NCBI GenBank assembly: GCA_016707115.1
Contig: JADJIH010000001.1
Span: forward strand, 744,001 to 808,000
Direction: 5' to 3'
DNA length: 64,000 nt
From: Ignavibacteriales bacterium
GTDB taxonomy: Bacteria > Bacteroidota > Ignavibacteria > Ignavibacteriales > Ignavibacteriaceae
The first letter of the stretch is position 1. Every line of letters begins with the position of its first letter. A model generated the notes under the pieces. The model was not told where the DNA came from and searched no databases. It saw nothing but the letters and a program-made list of their open reading frames with translations. Shown in pieces: positions 16,030-24,917 of the stretch. The position numbers were made by a program, and so were the translations under genes.

Positions 16030-18837
16030 TTAATTAATTTGATATGATAATTCTAATGAAACGTTTCTACCGGTTCTATTAAGCTCAGATATCTGATCTC
16101 CGCCCGGTGCTTGTTGAATAAAGTTTTTATCCTGATTTAGTAAATCCCTTACACTAAGTCTTAAAGTAAGCATCTCAAAAAATCTTTTTGAAATGGAAAA
16201 ATCAATTACATCTACAGGTTTTTCAAGAGTATTGCCCAAATCACTTGTGCCAACTTTTGCTATTCTCCATCCAACCTTATTGTAAACAATTGAAGAATTA
16301 ATGCCAGAAGCTAAATCATCGAAATACAATCCAAGATTGAAAATATAATCTGCTTGTCCCTGAAGTGGTCTTTCACTTTCCTGAAAACCTGAATTGTCAG
16401 AATTTAACTGAATAGTAGATTTTATAAGAGTTACGTTTCCGACAAATGAGAAGTTATTTATGGATTCACTGATAAAACCAAGTGATTTTCTAAGTTCAAG
16501 TTCTAATCCATAATTATCTGCGCTGATAGCATTCGCATAAGATCTGATTGGTTCATTACTTGAGGATGCAGTAAGTATTTCTTCAATTGGATCATTAAAT
16601 TTTTTGTAGAATAAACTCACAGCTACTAATTCTCCGCCTTGCGGAAAATATTCAAATCTTAAATCGAAATTATTTATTAAGCTTCTTTTTAAGTTCGGAT
16701 TACCCTGAACTAATTCATTTGCCAGGAAGTCGAAATAACTGAATGGTGCAAGTTCCCTAAATTCCGGTCGTGCAAGTGTTTTGCTGAAACCGAGCCTAAT
16801 ATTTATATTTTCATTTAATAAGTATGTTAGATTAACACTAGGTAGCCAATCTCTATACACATTGTTTACAGAAATAATTTCACCTGTTTGAGAAAAAGAG
16901 TTAAGTACCTGGTTTGAGTATTCAAATCGAGCACCTGCAACTATTCTTATTCTTTCTAGTAAACTTGCGTCAAACATTGCATAGCCGGCAGCAACTTTTT
17001 GATTTGAATTATAACTATCTGATGGTTTGGTAATTTCGTTGGTTCCAATGAACGTATTGTTGATGTTTTCAGGTTTAAATATATCCTGCACACTTAATTG
17101 TAAAATGCTGTCTTCTGCTGAAAAACTTCCACCGGAAAGATTTCTGAATCCAAATGTTCTGGCATCGAAAACTCTATCCTTTCGATTATATAGTGTACCA
17201 ATTTTTACCTTTGGAAGGTTGGGATCATCAAAAAGCTTAAAGTTAAAATTGATGCTTCCATTGTAATCGTTATCAACTAAATCACCATAGTATCTTGTAG
17301 CAAGTGATTGATCAAGCTGAAACCTGAGAGGTTCAGAAGGTTCTTCCAAATTTCTTGAATACACATATCTTCTTGCATCTGGCTCATTTCGTTTTGATTG
17401 CGAGTAACCTAAAATCCAGTCAATGTTTAATCCATTAGTGAAGTTTATTTTGTGTTCACCCACGAGTTGGGTTGACAGCAATGATCTGGAAACAAAACGT
17501 AATGAGGTTATCTCTCTGTATTGATCAGCGTAACGATACTCCCCTTTGTAAACCGTTGTTTCATCATCTGCATTTTGGTTATATATATTTTTTAAGCTTA
17601 TTTTATTTGTTAACCCAAGTTTATAACTAAGGTTTAACATCCCGCTCCACATTACATTTGATGAATAACTATTTCCATCATAATCATATCTGCTTCCGGA
17701 AAAATCATAAAAGTTTTTTTGTTTTTGAGTGGTTACAAATGTATTTGCATAAGAAAATGAAGCTATGTAACCCATAACATCCTGTTCACCAAGTTCAAAT
17801 TTATCCCCAACGTTTAGCTTAAAACTGCCATTTATCGGAGCATTTTTTAAAGTAGTATTCCAGTTATTAGCAAATCCTGATGTTATTTCCTGAAGCTGAG
17901 GATCAGTGTAATTGCCTCTTACAACTTTTTCTGAACCTATAAGACTCGGATAATCCCTGGTACCATCATCAAGTCCTAAAAAATCTGTTTTGCCACCAGC
18001 ATATGTTGTATAGTCTTTAAAGGCTGTTTTAGTATTAAAACCAGAACTAATACTCACCTGAGATGTAAACTTATCAGGAAATTCAACAGTACTTATTTGA
18101 ACTAAGCCGCCTGTAAAATCTGCCGGTTTATCCGGTGTAAATGTTTTTGCTGTTATAACATTCTCAATCAGGTTTGCAGGAAAAATATCATATGAGAAAC
18201 TTTTCCTTTCCGGATCTGTACTTGGAAGACTTGCACCATTAAGTAAAGTATTATTGTATCTATCACCAACACCTCTTACAAATGCATATTTGCCTTCTGA
18301 AATTGTAACGCCTGACATTCTCTTCAAAACATCAGTACCATCGGAACTATTATTTTTCTTGATTAGGTCGCCACTAAATCCATCAACTATGTTTGCTGAA
18401 TTCTTTTGGATTTTTAATACTGATGTTTCGGAATTTTTAAGCGCTTCTGCTGTTACAAGTACTTCTTCAAGTTCGGTTGTAGTTGGTTCTAACGGAACGT
18501 CAATTCTAGTTGAATTACCAGTTTTAACTAAAATATTTTCTACGGCTAAACTGTTATAAGAAATGTAAGATACTTTAATTGTATAATATCCTTCACTCAA
18601 GCCACCTATGTTATATTTGCCGTCAATATCCGATGAAGCACCAAGATTTGTTCCAACAACTAGAACATTAGCCCCAATTAATTCTTCGTTATTACTTTTA
18701 TCAGTAATCTTACCACTAATACTTCCACTTTGTTGCGATAACATCTCTGACTGCATAATTGTCAAGAAAAGTAATATTGATAATATAGATTTCAATTTTT
18801 GATAGTCACTTAATTTTAGTTGAATTACTTTTAACAT
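16030..18837 (-). CDS. TonB-dependent outer membrane receptor with carboxypeptidase-regulatory-like domain
   Basis: 935 residues. After the signal peptide comes a CarboxypepD_reg-like domain (GSISGKITDKSNNEELIGANVLV, residues about 38-115), then a plug with DVLKRMSGVTISEGKYAFVRGVGDRYNNTLLNG, and a beta-barrel ending in RLSVRDLLNQ...NVSLELSYQIN, whose terminal aromatic-alternating strand is typical. It imports a scarce substrate across the outer membrane with TonB/ExbBD energy. The start ATG has GGAGAG a few bases upstream. A four-unit 11-bp-periodic TGTTAA array begins 56 bp upstream (18893-18931), suggesting phosphate control. The substrate may be a phosphate-bearing compound; that is inference. 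Confidence 0.92.
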   Translation of the reverse strand: MLKVIQLKLSDYQKLKSILSILLFLTIMQSEMLSQQSGSISGKITDKSNNEELIGANVLVVGTNLGASSDIDGKYNIGGLSEGYYTIKVSYISYNSLAVENILVKTGNSTRIDVPLEPTTTELEEVLVTAEALKNSETSVLKIQKNSANIVDGFSGDLIKKNNSSDGTDVLKRMSGVTISEGKYAFVRGVGDRYNNTLLNGASLPSTDPERKSFSYDIFPANLIENVITAKTFTPDKPADFTGGLVQISTVEFPDKFTSQVSISSGFNTKTAFKDYTTYAGGKTDFLGLDDGTRDYPSLIGSEKVVRGNYTDPQLQEITSGFANNWNTTLKNAPINGSFKLNVGDKFELGEQDVMGYIASFSYANTFVTTQKQKNFYDFSGSRYDYDGNSYSSNVMWSGMLNLSYKLGLTNKISLKNIYNQNADDETTVYKGEYRYADQYREITSLRFVSRSLLSTQLVGEHKINFTNGLNIDWILGYSQSKRNEPDARRYVYSRNLEEPSEPLRFQLDQSLATRYYGDLVDNDYNGSINFNFKLFDDPNLPKVKIGTLYNRKDRVFDARTFGFRNLSGGSFSAEDSILQLSVQDIFKPENINNTFIGTNEITKPSDSYNSNQKVAAGYAMFDASLLERIRIVAGARFEYSNQVLNSFSQTGEIISVNNVYRDWLPSVNLTYLLNENINIRLGFSKTLARPEFRELAPFSYFDFLANELVQGNPNLKRSLINNFDLRFEYFPQGGELVAVSLFYKKFNDPIEEILTASSSNEPIRSYANAISADNYGLELELRKSLGFISESINNFSFVGNVTLIKSTIQLNSDNSGFQESERPLQGQADYIFNLGLYFDDLASGINSSIVYNKVGWRIAKVGTSDLGNTLEKPVDVIDFSISKRFFEMLTLRLSVRDLLNQDKNFIQQAPGGDQISELNRTGRNVSLELSYQIN

Positions 18838-18892
18838 TTTCTCTCCATAATAATTTTTGTTTTCCTTCGACGCCCGAAAACTAAAGTTTCAA

Positions 18893-18931
18893 TGTTAAGT
18901 TAATGTTAAGAGAGTGTTATGAGTTTGTTAA
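18893..18931 (-). promoter_or_regulatory. Pho-box-like array: four 6-bp units every 11 bp
   Basis: On the plus strand TGTTAA occurs at 18893-18898, 18904-18909 and 18926-18931, and TGTTAT at 18915-18920: exactly 11 bp apart. Read on the coding (minus) strand this is TTAACA-N5-ATAACA-N5-TTAACA-N5-TTAACA. That is the architecture of PhoP/PhoB direct-repeat operators (TTAACA-type units with 5-bp spacers are known for Bacillus PhoP and cyanobacterial SphR). It lies 56 bp upstream of the TonB receptor start, in the 141-bp gap between this gene and the DUF190 gene. Confidence 0.75.
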
Positions 18932-18978
18932 GTAATTGATTAGAATGGTAACAAAGGTAAAGTGGTAGAACGGCTAAA

Positions 18979-19329
18979 CTATTTTTTTGTGGATATATAC
19001 TTAATTATTTGGGCTTTTTCTATAGTAACTAATCCACCAATATTAGCATTTTCAAAAATATTATTAATGGTTGGAATAAAACTTTCTATTTTTTCAAGAG
19101 TGTCAACTATCTCGATTATTAACGGTAAGTCTTCCGAAAGAGTTAAAAGTTTTGATGTATGGATTTTACTATTTGCGCCAAATCCCATAATTCCTTTTAT
19201 CACAGTGGCACCAGCAAGTCCCGCTTCCCGTGCTTTTAAAACAAGAGTTTCATATACAGGTTTACCATTTATACGATCACTTTCCCCAACAAATATTCTA
19301 AGAAGTTTTGCTTCACTATTAGTTTGCAT
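18979..19329 (-). CDS. DUF190 protein
   Basis: 116 residues of the DUF190 family: KLLRIFVGESDRINGKPVYETLVLKAREAGLAGATVIKGIMGFG, then LPLIIEIVDTLEKIESFIP, a ferredoxin-like PII-type fold by family knowledge. It starts 3 bp after the stop of the FluC gene on the same strand. DUF190 genes are often coupled to crcB/fluC, so a regulatory or accessory role in fluoride resistance is likely, though the biochemical function is not established. No membrane segment. Length is normal. Confidence 0.85.
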   Translation of the reverse strand: MQTNSEAKLLRIFVGESDRINGKPVYETLVLKAREAGLAGATVIKGIMGFGANSKIHTSKLLTLSEDLPLIIEIVDTLEKIESFIPTINNIFENANIGGLVTIEKAQIIKYISTKK

Positions 19330-19332
19330 AAA

Positions 19333-19710
19333 TCAACCTATAAGTTTTGAAATAAGATACGCTAAATAGATCCCTGCTAAACATAATATTACATTTAACA
19401 TCACATTATAAAGTGCAAGAGCAATTTCCGAATCACGGAATAATGCCAAAGTTTCATATGAAAAAGTTGAAAACGTTGTAAACCCGCCGCAAAATCCAAC
19501 CGTTAAAAATAACCTGAATTCACTGCCAATTAATTCTTTTTCATTAAGATAGAACATTATAATACCAAGTATAAAAGAACCAATAACATTTACAACCAAA
19601 GTACCATAAGGAAAGATTACTGAAATGTTTTTTTGGATATAGCTTGATATTCCAAAACGAAGTGCACCGCCAATTGCGGCGCCGGCTGAGACAAGAATAT
19701 AATTTAGCAT
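19333..19710 (-). CDS. fluC: Fluoride channel FluC (CrcB)
   Basis: 125 residues with four hydrophobic segments. Signature features: GGALRFGISSYI in helix 1, FPYGTLVVNVIGSFILGI with the conserved Asn in helix 2, and GFCGGFTTFSTFSYET, the Phe-box and Thr/Ser track of the fluoride pore in helix 3. Dimeric channel that exports fluoride across the inner membrane. It is followed by DUF190. Only 50 bp separate it from the stop of the DUF3160 gene upstream, and that gap has no fluoride riboswitch, so fluoride-responsive control is not visible here. Confidence 0.93.
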   Translation of the reverse strand: MLNYILVSAGAAIGGALRFGISSYIQKNISVIFPYGTLVVNVIGSFILGIIMFYLNEKELIGSEFRLFLTVGFCGGFTTFSTFSYETLALFRDSEIALALYNVMLNVILCLAGIYLAYLISKLIG

Positions 19711-19760
19711 TGTTTAATATTTTTTGCCGAAAGATAAAACTATTCAGACAGTCAGCAAAA

Positions 19761-22370
19761 TTATTTTAACAAATTCATTTTACCACTTTTTACTTTTTCT
19801 CCAACTTTAATATTATAAAAATAAATTCCACTAGATACATTTTGATTATTTTGATTCTTCCCTTCCCACTTAATAATATAGTTACCTGCAGCTAATTGCT
19901 GATTAACTAATATTGCAACCAAGCTTCCTTGAACGTCATAAATTCTTAACTCTGTGTTTTGATTTGTTAGATCATACGGAATTGTAAAAACAATTATTGT
20001 GCTTGAATTAAATGGATTAGGATAATTTGATATTAATAACTCAGACTGTGGAATAATATTAGTAATTGGATTTTCATTGACAGAAGTTATTAAACTTGGA
20101 CCATTACCACGAGAATTTCCGATTGAATCTGCTAAATAAATATTTACCCATTCTGGTCTTAAAGCTGATTGTAAATACTGATTGTTCCATTCCTGGTCGG
20201 TTAATCTTAAAAAGTCTTCAGTTGTATATTCATAGTAGCTCATAACCGGACCGATGAAAGCTGTTTCAACTCCATCATTCCAGGGTGCAATAAAAACACC
20301 AAGATTTATTGGGCCTGTACCAACGTGTTTCACCCATCCCATTATATTACCAAAACAATCTGTTGGAACCGTATGCATGTCTGCAACTAGATGATCACTA
20401 TCCATTAGACCCTTATTTGTCATACTGTTTCCACTATAGAAGAAATCATTATAAAACAATCTTGGATACCAACCTAAATATGGAGGTGTACCCGAGCCTC
20501 CACTGCCATCCTCATAAATCATATTTTGCAGAAATGTTATTTCCTCTGCAGTCAGCATTTCCTGATTCAATTCTTTCACAGAGATTGTTTTTAAAGTATC
20601 CATAACATTACCAAGAGTATTAAAGTACTCTGTTATGGAATATTGCAATCCAGGGTCTGAAAAATTTATTGTTTGTAATTTATTTACTGCAGAAACTGAA
20701 AAATCTTTCAGGGTTTGATAAAACTCTGGAAATGGTTCAACATAGCTATAAGGATATGAACAAACTGTTCCACCAGTATAAGACTGCTTGGCATATAAAA
20801 GATTATCGTGTCTTAGCTCTGCCCAGGATGAAAGTTGTGTGTTCATTTTTTCCTGCCAGAAAGCTGCAGTTTGCATAAACGGTGGAAGATTATTTCTATC
20901 CTCCGGCGGATTAAGCTTTCTAATTATGTTAAGCCAATTTGAATATAAATTCGCACTCCAGAATTCATCATCGTAAGAATCAATTAAATATCTTAAAGCA
21001 GCAAGATTAGTTGAATAATGGTATTCATTTAATTCAGATATTAGAAGTTGTGCTGATGCCGAATTACCAAGTGCAAATAATACATCTAAGAGCGATGGAA
21101 ATAATCTACACACAAACTGATTGTAATATTTAATTCTATCATAGACTACGGTTGCAGTTACATAAGAATCAATTACAAATCTTTGCCCAAACAACATAAA
21201 TGCTGATGCAGGAACAATGCTATCCGGACTCATCGGATCATTAAATAATATCTGTGAAAGAATAAGTTGATATGCAAAACTCTGATTCTTAAGTGTATCC
21301 TGAAACTCGACGATTGTTAGACTGTCTAATAACTCATCTGCATCAATAAAGTTGATAGCATTCTTCAAATATGTAAGATTATCTAGCGTTACATTATCCT
21401 GTTCACCTGCAAATATCTTTATTGTATTTTCAATTTCGGTATAATGTGAGTATGTATTTGTTACATCAATTAATTCCTTGATAAGATAAGAATCTATTAT
21501 CTGACGCTTAACATCATTAAAAGAAGGTGGTGGACATAGTACTGAATCAGATTTGGGTTTGGTTAAATACAACTCTGTTCTTCCTAACCACATCATAGCC
21601 CTAAAATATTTAGGTAATTCTGTTTGCGGCCAGGTATTTTCATCTTCAAAATAGTGTCCGCGAGGTTTAAACTGACTCCAATCAATAACTTTACAATTAT
21701 CAGAAAATAATTCATATGTTGTCATTTCTTCAGCTTCAATCAATTGTAAAATCGTGTCAATTTTTCCGGCGTTCTCTGAATAATATGGACTAACCGGTAA
21801 TTCAAATAATTTTAATGGAACAGTTAGATAAACATCTACATCCTTCAGCATCGTAAGCATTTTAGGATCTGTACTATACTTCGTAAAAAGTAAATTCTGA
21901 TTTGAATGAAGTTCTGATAATAATGATTTTACTTTTTCAATTAGAAAACCGAGTTCAGCATCTTTTAGTATTCTATCGTATGAAACATGAAAAGCGTGTA
22001 GGATGGCATCTGTTGATACAAAAACTGGTAAATCTTTGTGAAATATTTCTAAGAATGACTCACCAAAAGATATTTTCTTCATTCTTTCTGAAACAAAAAA
22101 TCCATTTTGATCAAGCAAAGAGATTTCGTATGGTGTTAATGAATATTTCGATATAATGCTGTCAAGATATCTTGTATTAGAAATATTTAAATTTAAATCA
22201 CCAACAAAACTTCCAGCTGGATGCATTAGTAAAAGTTGATCAGAATCCATATTCTGATTTGATTGCAGAAATTGCCTATAAGTATCAATATTAAAATTAG
22301 ATTGGCTATAATTGGTTTGGGAAAACGCGATCAGAATAATGGTGAAAATGAAAGTTAATAGTTTGTTCAT
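19761..22370 (-). CDS. DUF3160 secreted protein with T9SS sorting domain
   Basis: 869 residues from the ATG at 22370, chosen because the signal peptide MNKLLTFIFTIILIAFSQTNYSQ begins there and GGTGA precedes it; an in-frame ATG 51 bp upstream would add a poor leader. The main body (about residues 45-760) matches my memory of DUF3160, a large uncharacterised secreted domain (KDLPVFVSTDAILHAFHVSYDRIL; LGWYPRLFYNDFF; MHTVPTDCFGNIMGWVKHVGTGP). The C-terminus is a T9SS sorting domain: ISNYPNPFNSSTIIVFTIP, LRIYDVQGSLVAILVNQ, NVSSGIYFYNIKVGEKVKSGKMNLLK. Function unknown; it is probably exported to the cell surface. It is divergent from the DDAH-like gene. Confidence 0.8.
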   Translation of the reverse strand: MNKLLTFIFTIILIAFSQTNYSQSNFNIDTYRQFLQSNQNMDSDQLLLMHPAGSFVGDLNLNISNTRYLDSIISKYSLTPYEISLLDQNGFFVSERMKKISFGESFLEIFHKDLPVFVSTDAILHAFHVSYDRILKDAELGFLIEKVKSLLSELHSNQNLLFTKYSTDPKMLTMLKDVDVYLTVPLKLFELPVSPYYSENAGKIDTILQLIEAEEMTTYELFSDNCKVIDWSQFKPRGHYFEDENTWPQTELPKYFRAMMWLGRTELYLTKPKSDSVLCPPPSFNDVKRQIIDSYLIKELIDVTNTYSHYTEIENTIKIFAGEQDNVTLDNLTYLKNAINFIDADELLDSLTIVEFQDTLKNQSFAYQLILSQILFNDPMSPDSIVPASAFMLFGQRFVIDSYVTATVVYDRIKYYNQFVCRLFPSLLDVLFALGNSASAQLLISELNEYHYSTNLAALRYLIDSYDDEFWSANLYSNWLNIIRKLNPPEDRNNLPPFMQTAAFWQEKMNTQLSSWAELRHDNLLYAKQSYTGGTVCSYPYSYVEPFPEFYQTLKDFSVSAVNKLQTINFSDPGLQYSITEYFNTLGNVMDTLKTISVKELNQEMLTAEEITFLQNMIYEDGSGGSGTPPYLGWYPRLFYNDFFYSGNSMTNKGLMDSDHLVADMHTVPTDCFGNIMGWVKHVGTGPINLGVFIAPWNDGVETAFIGPVMSYYEYTTEDFLRLTDQEWNNQYLQSALRPEWVNIYLADSIGNSRGNGPSLITSVNENPITNIIPQSELLISNYPNPFNSSTIIVFTIPYDLTNQNTELRIYDVQGSLVAILVNQQLAAGNYIIKWEGKNQNNQNVSSGIYFYNIKVGEKVKSGKMNLLK

Positions 22371-22566
22371 GCTAGTCACCGTTTTTTTTGTAAACGTATA
22401 TAAATTATATGAAAATATCAATCAATAATTAATAAATGTTCCAATTCATGTACTATTGAATTTATTATTCTTTTGATTGTTACAAACAAATTGACGAAGT
22501 TTAGCATATAAATTAGCTTAAAAAAACAATTTCAAGCGAGTAATAAACTATTTAATATCTGAATCA

Positions 22567-23328
22567 ATGTTTACAAAATCCATTGTTAAAATTCCTTGCG
22601 AAAATATGATCAGAGGCCTGACTTCTGTTAACCTTGGTATCCCAAATTACTTAGAAGCCCTTGTCCAGCATCAATACTATATTAATGCTCTTAGAAAATG
22701 CGGTCTTGAGGTCACAATTTTGGATGCAAATGAAAAATATCCTGACTCTACTTTTGTTGAAGATACCGCTCTGTTAACTCCTCATTGTGCGATAATTACA
22801 AATCCAGGAGCTTCATCTCGTAAGGGTGAAATACATGAAATTAAAAAAATCTTAATTAATTTCTATGAAATGGTTGAGGAGATCATAGAACCCGGGACTT
22901 TAGAAGCTGGGGATGTGATGATGGTTGGTGCTCATTACTTTATTGGCTTATCTGAAAGAACTAATGCACAGGGAGCAAGTCAATTGATTTCAATTCTTAA
23001 TAAATATGGAATGACTGGATCTGCAGTTTCACTTAAAAATGTGCTGCACCTTAAATCAGGAGTATCTTATCTTGAAAACAATAACTTACTTGTAACCGGA
23101 GAATTTAAATACCATCCTGAGTTCCAAAAATATAATCTGATTCTTATTGATGGTGAAGAAAAATATGCTGCAAATAGTCTCTGGATTAATAATAATGTTC
23201 TTGTACCTCAAGGATTCCCAATAACAAAAAGTAAAATTGAAGTGTTAGGTTATCAGACTATTGAAGTCGATGTATCTGAGTTTAGAAAACTTGATGGTGG
23301 ACTAAGCTGCTTGTCCTTAAGATTTTAG
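22567..23328 (+). CDS. Dimethylargininase-like hydrolase (amidinotransferase superfamily)
   Basis: 253 residues. The guanidine-modifying fold shows in FVEDTALLTPHCAIITNPGASSRKGE, AGDVMMVGAHYFIGLSERTNAQG, the catalytic His161 in VLHLKSGVSYLE and the nucleophile Cys248 in KLDGGLSCLSLRF. This set matches dimethylarginine dimethylaminohydrolase, which cleaves methylated arginine to citrulline plus dimethylamine; arginine deiminases are longer (around 400 residues). In bacteria the true substrate may differ. Cytoplasmic, no signal peptide. No arginine-pathway neighbour is present. Confidence 0.85.
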   Translation: MFTKSIVKIPCENMIRGLTSVNLGIPNYLEALVQHQYYINALRKCGLEVTILDANEKYPDSTFVEDTALLTPHCAIITNPGASSRKGEIHEIKKILINFYEMVEEIIEPGTLEAGDVMMVGAHYFIGLSERTNAQGASQLISILNKYGMTGSAVSLKNVLHLKSGVSYLENNNLLVTGEFKYHPEFQKYNLILIDGEEKYAANSLWINNNVLVPQGFPITKSKIEVLGYQTIEVDVSEFRKLDGGLSCLSLRF

Positions 23329-23539
23329 ACTCAAATTTTCTTTAAATATAATACCTTATTTTTCGATATATTAAAATCTATAGAACCGCTTCCATAAATT
23401 TTATCCATATAAAATCAGATACTCTGTAGTAGTACCTTTTAAAAATATTCAAATACTGATAATGTTATGTAGGCATTATAGGGAATGAATTACTATTTTT
23501 ACACCAACAATTAAATTCACTTAATATCCTTGTTTTAAT

Positions 23540-23908
23540 ATGAAATCAAATTCAATTTTCTATTCAGAACACTTTCCAGTTGATTTTATAAATGAGCTTT
23601 CAATTATTACAATCAAAATCCAGAGAGCCACATTTAAAGAAGCCGAAGAATTTGAACAGACTCTTCAGTCCCAAGTTTTAACAAAGCATTTTAAAATAAT
23701 AGTTGATTTTAGTGAATGCCTTTTTGCCGATTCAATGATTATTGGAATTATGGTGAAAACTGTGAAAGAAATCAGGAAAAAAAATGGGGATATCATCGTT
23801 ATAACGCCCACCAGCGGTATCAAAGTAATGTTTGCTAGAACTGGTCTTTATAAAATATTTAAACAATTCTGGACAAGAGAAGAAGCGATTGAAAGCTTTT
23901 CAAAATAA
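23540..23908 (+). CDS. STAS-domain protein (anti-sigma factor antagonist-like)
   Basis: 122 residues, almost entirely one STAS domain: FKIIVDFSECLFADSMIIGIMVKTVKEIRKKNGDIIVITPTSGIKVMFARTGLYKIFKQF is the beta-alpha pattern, with the phosphorylatable Ser position in ADSMIIG (usually DSSGLG). The second S of the normal DSSG is replaced by Met, which may alter regulation. Members bind anti-sigma kinases or act as modules in partner switching. No anti-sigma or sigma gene is adjacent. It is preceded by a 211-bp gap with no recognised feature. Confidence 0.75.
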   Translation: MKSNSIFYSEHFPVDFINELSIITIKIQRATFKEAEEFEQTLQSQVLTKHFKIIVDFSECLFADSMIIGIMVKTVKEIRKKNGDIIVITPTSGIKVMFARTGLYKIFKQFWTREEAIESFSK

Positions 23909-23947
23909 CGATTTAGCTATATTTGTAAACGAGTCGTTTAAATTATT

Positions 23948-24006
23948 AAAGCCCCGACACCTAAGCATCAGGGCTTTGCCTTAGCTTCAGGCCTGGGGGG
24001 AAGCCT
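23948..24006. other. GC-rich multi-hairpin structure after the STAS gene
   Basis: In an otherwise AT-rich gap, AAAGCCC (23948-23954) pairs with GGGCTTT (23971-23977); GCTTC (23984-23988) pairs with GAAGC (24000-24004); and CTAAG (23961-23965) can alternatively pair with CTTAG (23980-23984). No strong T-run follows on either strand. It could be a terminator remnant, a small RNA or a repeat. The competing stems are the unusual part. Confidence 0.45.
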
Positions 24007-24084
24007 TTACTAAGTACAATCCAAATATACTATTAATTATTTCATTTATTTATACTCACTTCAATGAATCAATTAAAAAGTCTA

Positions 24085-24534
24085 TTATTTATTTTTTCCT
24101 AACAACTTCTCAACCGTAGAACAAAGTTTTTCCATTCCAGATATTAGAAATTTTTGTTGAGAAGCATTAATGTCATTTATAATCTTTTTATGAGCATCTT
24201 CATTAAGTGTGTCCACTTTCTTAACAAACGATTTACCTTTTCTTGACAAGTTTAAATTAACACATCTCGAATCCCTTCGGTTATACTCTTTTGTTAAGTA
24301 TCCCTTATCCACAAGCCCATCAATTATTCTCGTCAATCGGCTATCGCTGAGATTCATTCGTCTGGCAATATCACGATTGCTTTGTCCTTTATCTGATCCG
24401 AATAAACCTAGGCATTTAAATTCTGATCCAGTTAAGCCTCCTTCTAATGCAAGGCTGGCGTGCTTTTCCTCGTAAGTTGCTAATAAGCGTTTTGTAAGAC
24501 TGGCAAGATATTTTGCTGATTCATTTTTGTTCAT
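24085..24534 (-). CDS. MarR-family transcriptional regulator
   Basis: 149 residues; winged helix-turn-helix: LTGSEFKCLGLFGSDKGQSNRDIARRMNLSDSRLTRIIDGLVDKGYLTKEYNRRDSRCVNLNLSRKG, about residues 33-98, with the wing RRDSRCV and the recognition helix SDSRLTRIIDGL. N- and C-terminal helices would form the dimer interface. MarR proteins repress or activate transport, stress or aromatic-catabolism genes in response to small ligands. It is not adjacent to an obvious target; the 276-bp region upstream (24535-24810) holds only the tRNA terminator and is otherwise featureless. Target unknown. Confidence 0.85.
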   Translation of the reverse strand: MNKNESAKYLASLTKRLLATYEEKHASLALEGGLTGSEFKCLGLFGSDKGQSNRDIARRMNLSDSRLTRIIDGLVDKGYLTKEYNRRDSRCVNLNLSRKGKSFVKKVDTLNEDAHKKIINDINASQQKFLISGMEKLCSTVEKLLGKNK

Positions 24535-24769
24535 ATTTTCTCCTCAGACAACTGCTGATTAATTATTTCTGTAAAATGAAATTTCTTCTCGAAATAAATT
24601 TGCCTATTTATTACCACATAAGCAATAAATACTAAACGATTGTCAACTGAAAAAATAGACGGATAATACTTGAGAAACCTTACCATCTAGACAATTAATC
24701 ATAAGAGTTTGGAGTATGGATCACTTGAGGAATTAAAAAATCTGATAATTACGATTTTCAGTTAAACAT

Positions 24770-24803
24770 AAAAAAGCCTCGAAACTTTTACATTTCGAGG
24801 CTT
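24770..24803 (-). terminator. Terminator of the tRNA cluster
   Basis: An 11-bp stem, AAGCCTCGAAA (24774-24784) with TTTCGAGGCTT (24793-24803) and an 8-base loop, is followed on the minus strand by a T-run (A-run 24771-24775). It lies 7 bp past the 3' end of tRNA-Glu, the last tRNA of the cluster. Confidence 0.88.
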
Positions 24804-24810
24804 AAGTTAG

Positions 24811-24882
24811 TGACCCCAAGGGGATTTGAACCCCTGTTACAGCCGTGAAAGGGCTATGTCCTAACCACTAGACGATGGGGCC
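24811..24882 (-). tRNA. tRNA-Glu (anticodon TTC)
   Basis: Cloverleaf on the minus strand: acceptor GGCCCCA pairs with TGGGGTC, T-loop GTTCAAATCC, anticodon loop CTTTCAC gives TTC. The 3' CCA is not encoded. Last of four minus-strand tRNAs. Confidence 0.95.
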
Positions 24883-24917
24883 AGTGCAATCAATAAAACT
24901 CAATAAATAAATGGTTG

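Noticed and set aside
19711..19760. Possible fluoride riboswitch before fluC
   Set aside because: Only 50 bp are available and the conserved pseudoknot sequences are not present.
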